Assembly (NCBI GenBank): GCA_903944255.1
Contig: CAJARE010000280.1
Location: forward strand, 1 to 5,583
Length of the DNA stretch: 5,583 nt
Direction of reading: 5' to 3'
DNA from: an uncultured beta proteobacterium
Lineage (GTDB): Bacteria; Pseudomonadota; Gammaproteobacteria; Burkholderiales; Burkholderiaceae
Position 1 is the stretch's first letter, and every line of letters begins with the position of its first letter. Below, piece after piece: positions 4,892 through 5,583 of the stretch. The notes beneath the pieces were generated by a model. That model saw only the letters and a program-made list of their open reading frames with translations, did no database searches and was not told the DNA's origin. The translations under genes and the position numbers were made by a program.

Positions 4892-5583
4892 TGAAGCAAC
4901 AAGTCATAACATTGATGAGTCAGTTAAAAGAATGGTTTGCTTTGGGCATTGCCTATGCAAAGTCTTTTAGCAAGGATTGGCCCAAGAAAATAGTGACCTA
5001 TCAGAATCAACTGTATGAATTGACTCATCATTGGTTTACAAGTAACACCCCTTGGCTAGCTGAACGCTACGATCGGTTTCCGCCTTTGCTGAGGAAAGGT
5101 TTTTTCTATTTACCTTGGCTTTGCTTGTTTCTGATTATCCTCAATTACTTCAACGTTTTTGATAGAAGTCCGACTGTTAAATTGGTGCAGGATCCTAACG
5201 TGGTGGTAGTCAATGAAGATCTACGCAAAATGATTGAAGATGGGACAGTAAAAGTCCTGCCATTTGTGGAAGAGCTTAGGGCGTCGGGTCGAATTGATTT
5301 CAATGAACTGAATTTATCTCGCATTGGTGCAAATGTCACAGGTAGAGTTTCTGAGATTTTGGCCGTACCTGGCCAAATGGTGAAACAGGGTGATATTTTG
5401 GCAAAAATCACCTCGACTGAATTAACCCAATCTCAATTAGCATATTTGAAAGCTAAAAGCGCCAGCCAATTGGCGGACCAAGCATCTAATCGAGCCCGAA
5501 TTCTTTATAAGGAAGATGTTATTGCGTTGGCTGAATTGCAAAAAAGAGAGGCAGAGTCCAGCAGCGCTAAAGCTGAGTATCGC
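4891..5583 (+). CDS. CzcB-like periplasmic adaptor (membrane fusion protein), 3' end beyond window
   Basis: The first 231 codons are seen and the frame stays open to the right edge. In order there is an N-terminal stretch of about 70 residues without a signal peptide and a single membrane helix at about 71-90 preceded by LLRKG, consistent with the N-terminus inside. A linker with VKVLPFVEELRASGRIDFNE follows, then the first half of the biotinyl-lipoyl-like barrel-sandwich domain, VTGRVSEILAVPGQMVKQGD (149-168), and LAKITSTEL. The start of the alpha-helical hairpin runs from about 178 to the edge. This is the order of RND/HlyD-type adaptors such as CzcB, which link the inner-membrane pump to the outer-membrane duct in the periplasm. 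The barrel half and downstream helix resemble heavy-metal efflux adaptors. The long cytoplasmic extension is unusual, since most relatives begin only a few residues before the helix. One-base overlap with the preceding gene shows a common operon. The missing C-terminal half prevents a metal assignment. Confidence 0.88.
   Translation, partial: MKQQVITLMSQLKEWFALGIAYAKSFSKDWPKKIVTYQNQLYELTHHWFTSNTPWLAERYDRFPPLLRKGFFYLPWLCLFLIILNYFNVFDRSPTVKLVQDPNVVVVNEDLRKMIEDGTVKVLPFVEELRASGRIDFNELNLSRIGANVTGRVSEILAVPGQMVKQGDILAKITSTELTQSQLAYLKAKSASQLADQASNRARILYKEDVIALAELQKREAESSSAKAEYR

Noticed and set aside
5145..5411. An 88-codon minus-strand frame in the adaptor gene
   Set aside because: It is antisense to the membrane fusion protein, whose domain motifs are clear; Ser/Thr-rich shadow.

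Overview
The window looks like chromosomal DNA of an AT-rich betaproteobacterium. A small-genome Burkholderiales member such as Polynucleobacter is my best guess. The guess rests on base composition, the style of the proteins and the gene families present (NhaR-type LysR, YjbE-type TerC, short HPF-like protein, CzcCB-type efflux). No rRNA or other marker gene is present to prove it. I see no mobile element, CRISPR array, tRNA or rRNA.

Left part, minus strand: an NhaR-like LysR regulator (1957 to 1070) is followed 43 bases later by a SbtA-like sodium-dependent bicarbonate transporter (1026 to 58). They are co-oriented and probably form one transcription unit, suggesting that a sodium- or ion-responsive regulator controls a sodium-coupled anion importer. 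A few codons of a possible further gene reach the left edge.

Middle part, plus strand: a TerC/YjbE-type membrane protein (probable Mn2+ exporter family) is divergent from the regulator across an AT-rich gap of about 130 bases. Its stop codon overlaps the start of a 30-codon open frame (2800-2892), which may be a real small protein or the stump of a deleted gene. A clean intrinsic terminator follows at 2916-2941. Next comes a lone 110-residue HPF/RaiA-like ribosome-associated protein with a strong ribosome binding site.

Right part, plus strand: after about 200 bases without a gene, a metal-efflux type operon begins. It has a TolC/CzcC-like outer membrane factor and, overlapping it by one base, a CzcB-like periplasmic adaptor that runs off the right edge. 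The inner-membrane RND pump (CzcA/CusA type) is expected just beyond the window but is not seen. Together with TerC this gives the right half a metal-homeostasis flavour, but the metal cannot be read from the sequence.

I did not find convincing evidence of an undescribed system. The points most worth a second look are the TerC-coupled micro-ORF with its hairpins, the roughly 70-residue cytoplasmic N-terminal extension on the adaptor, and the regulator/SbtA pairing in what is probably a heterotroph.
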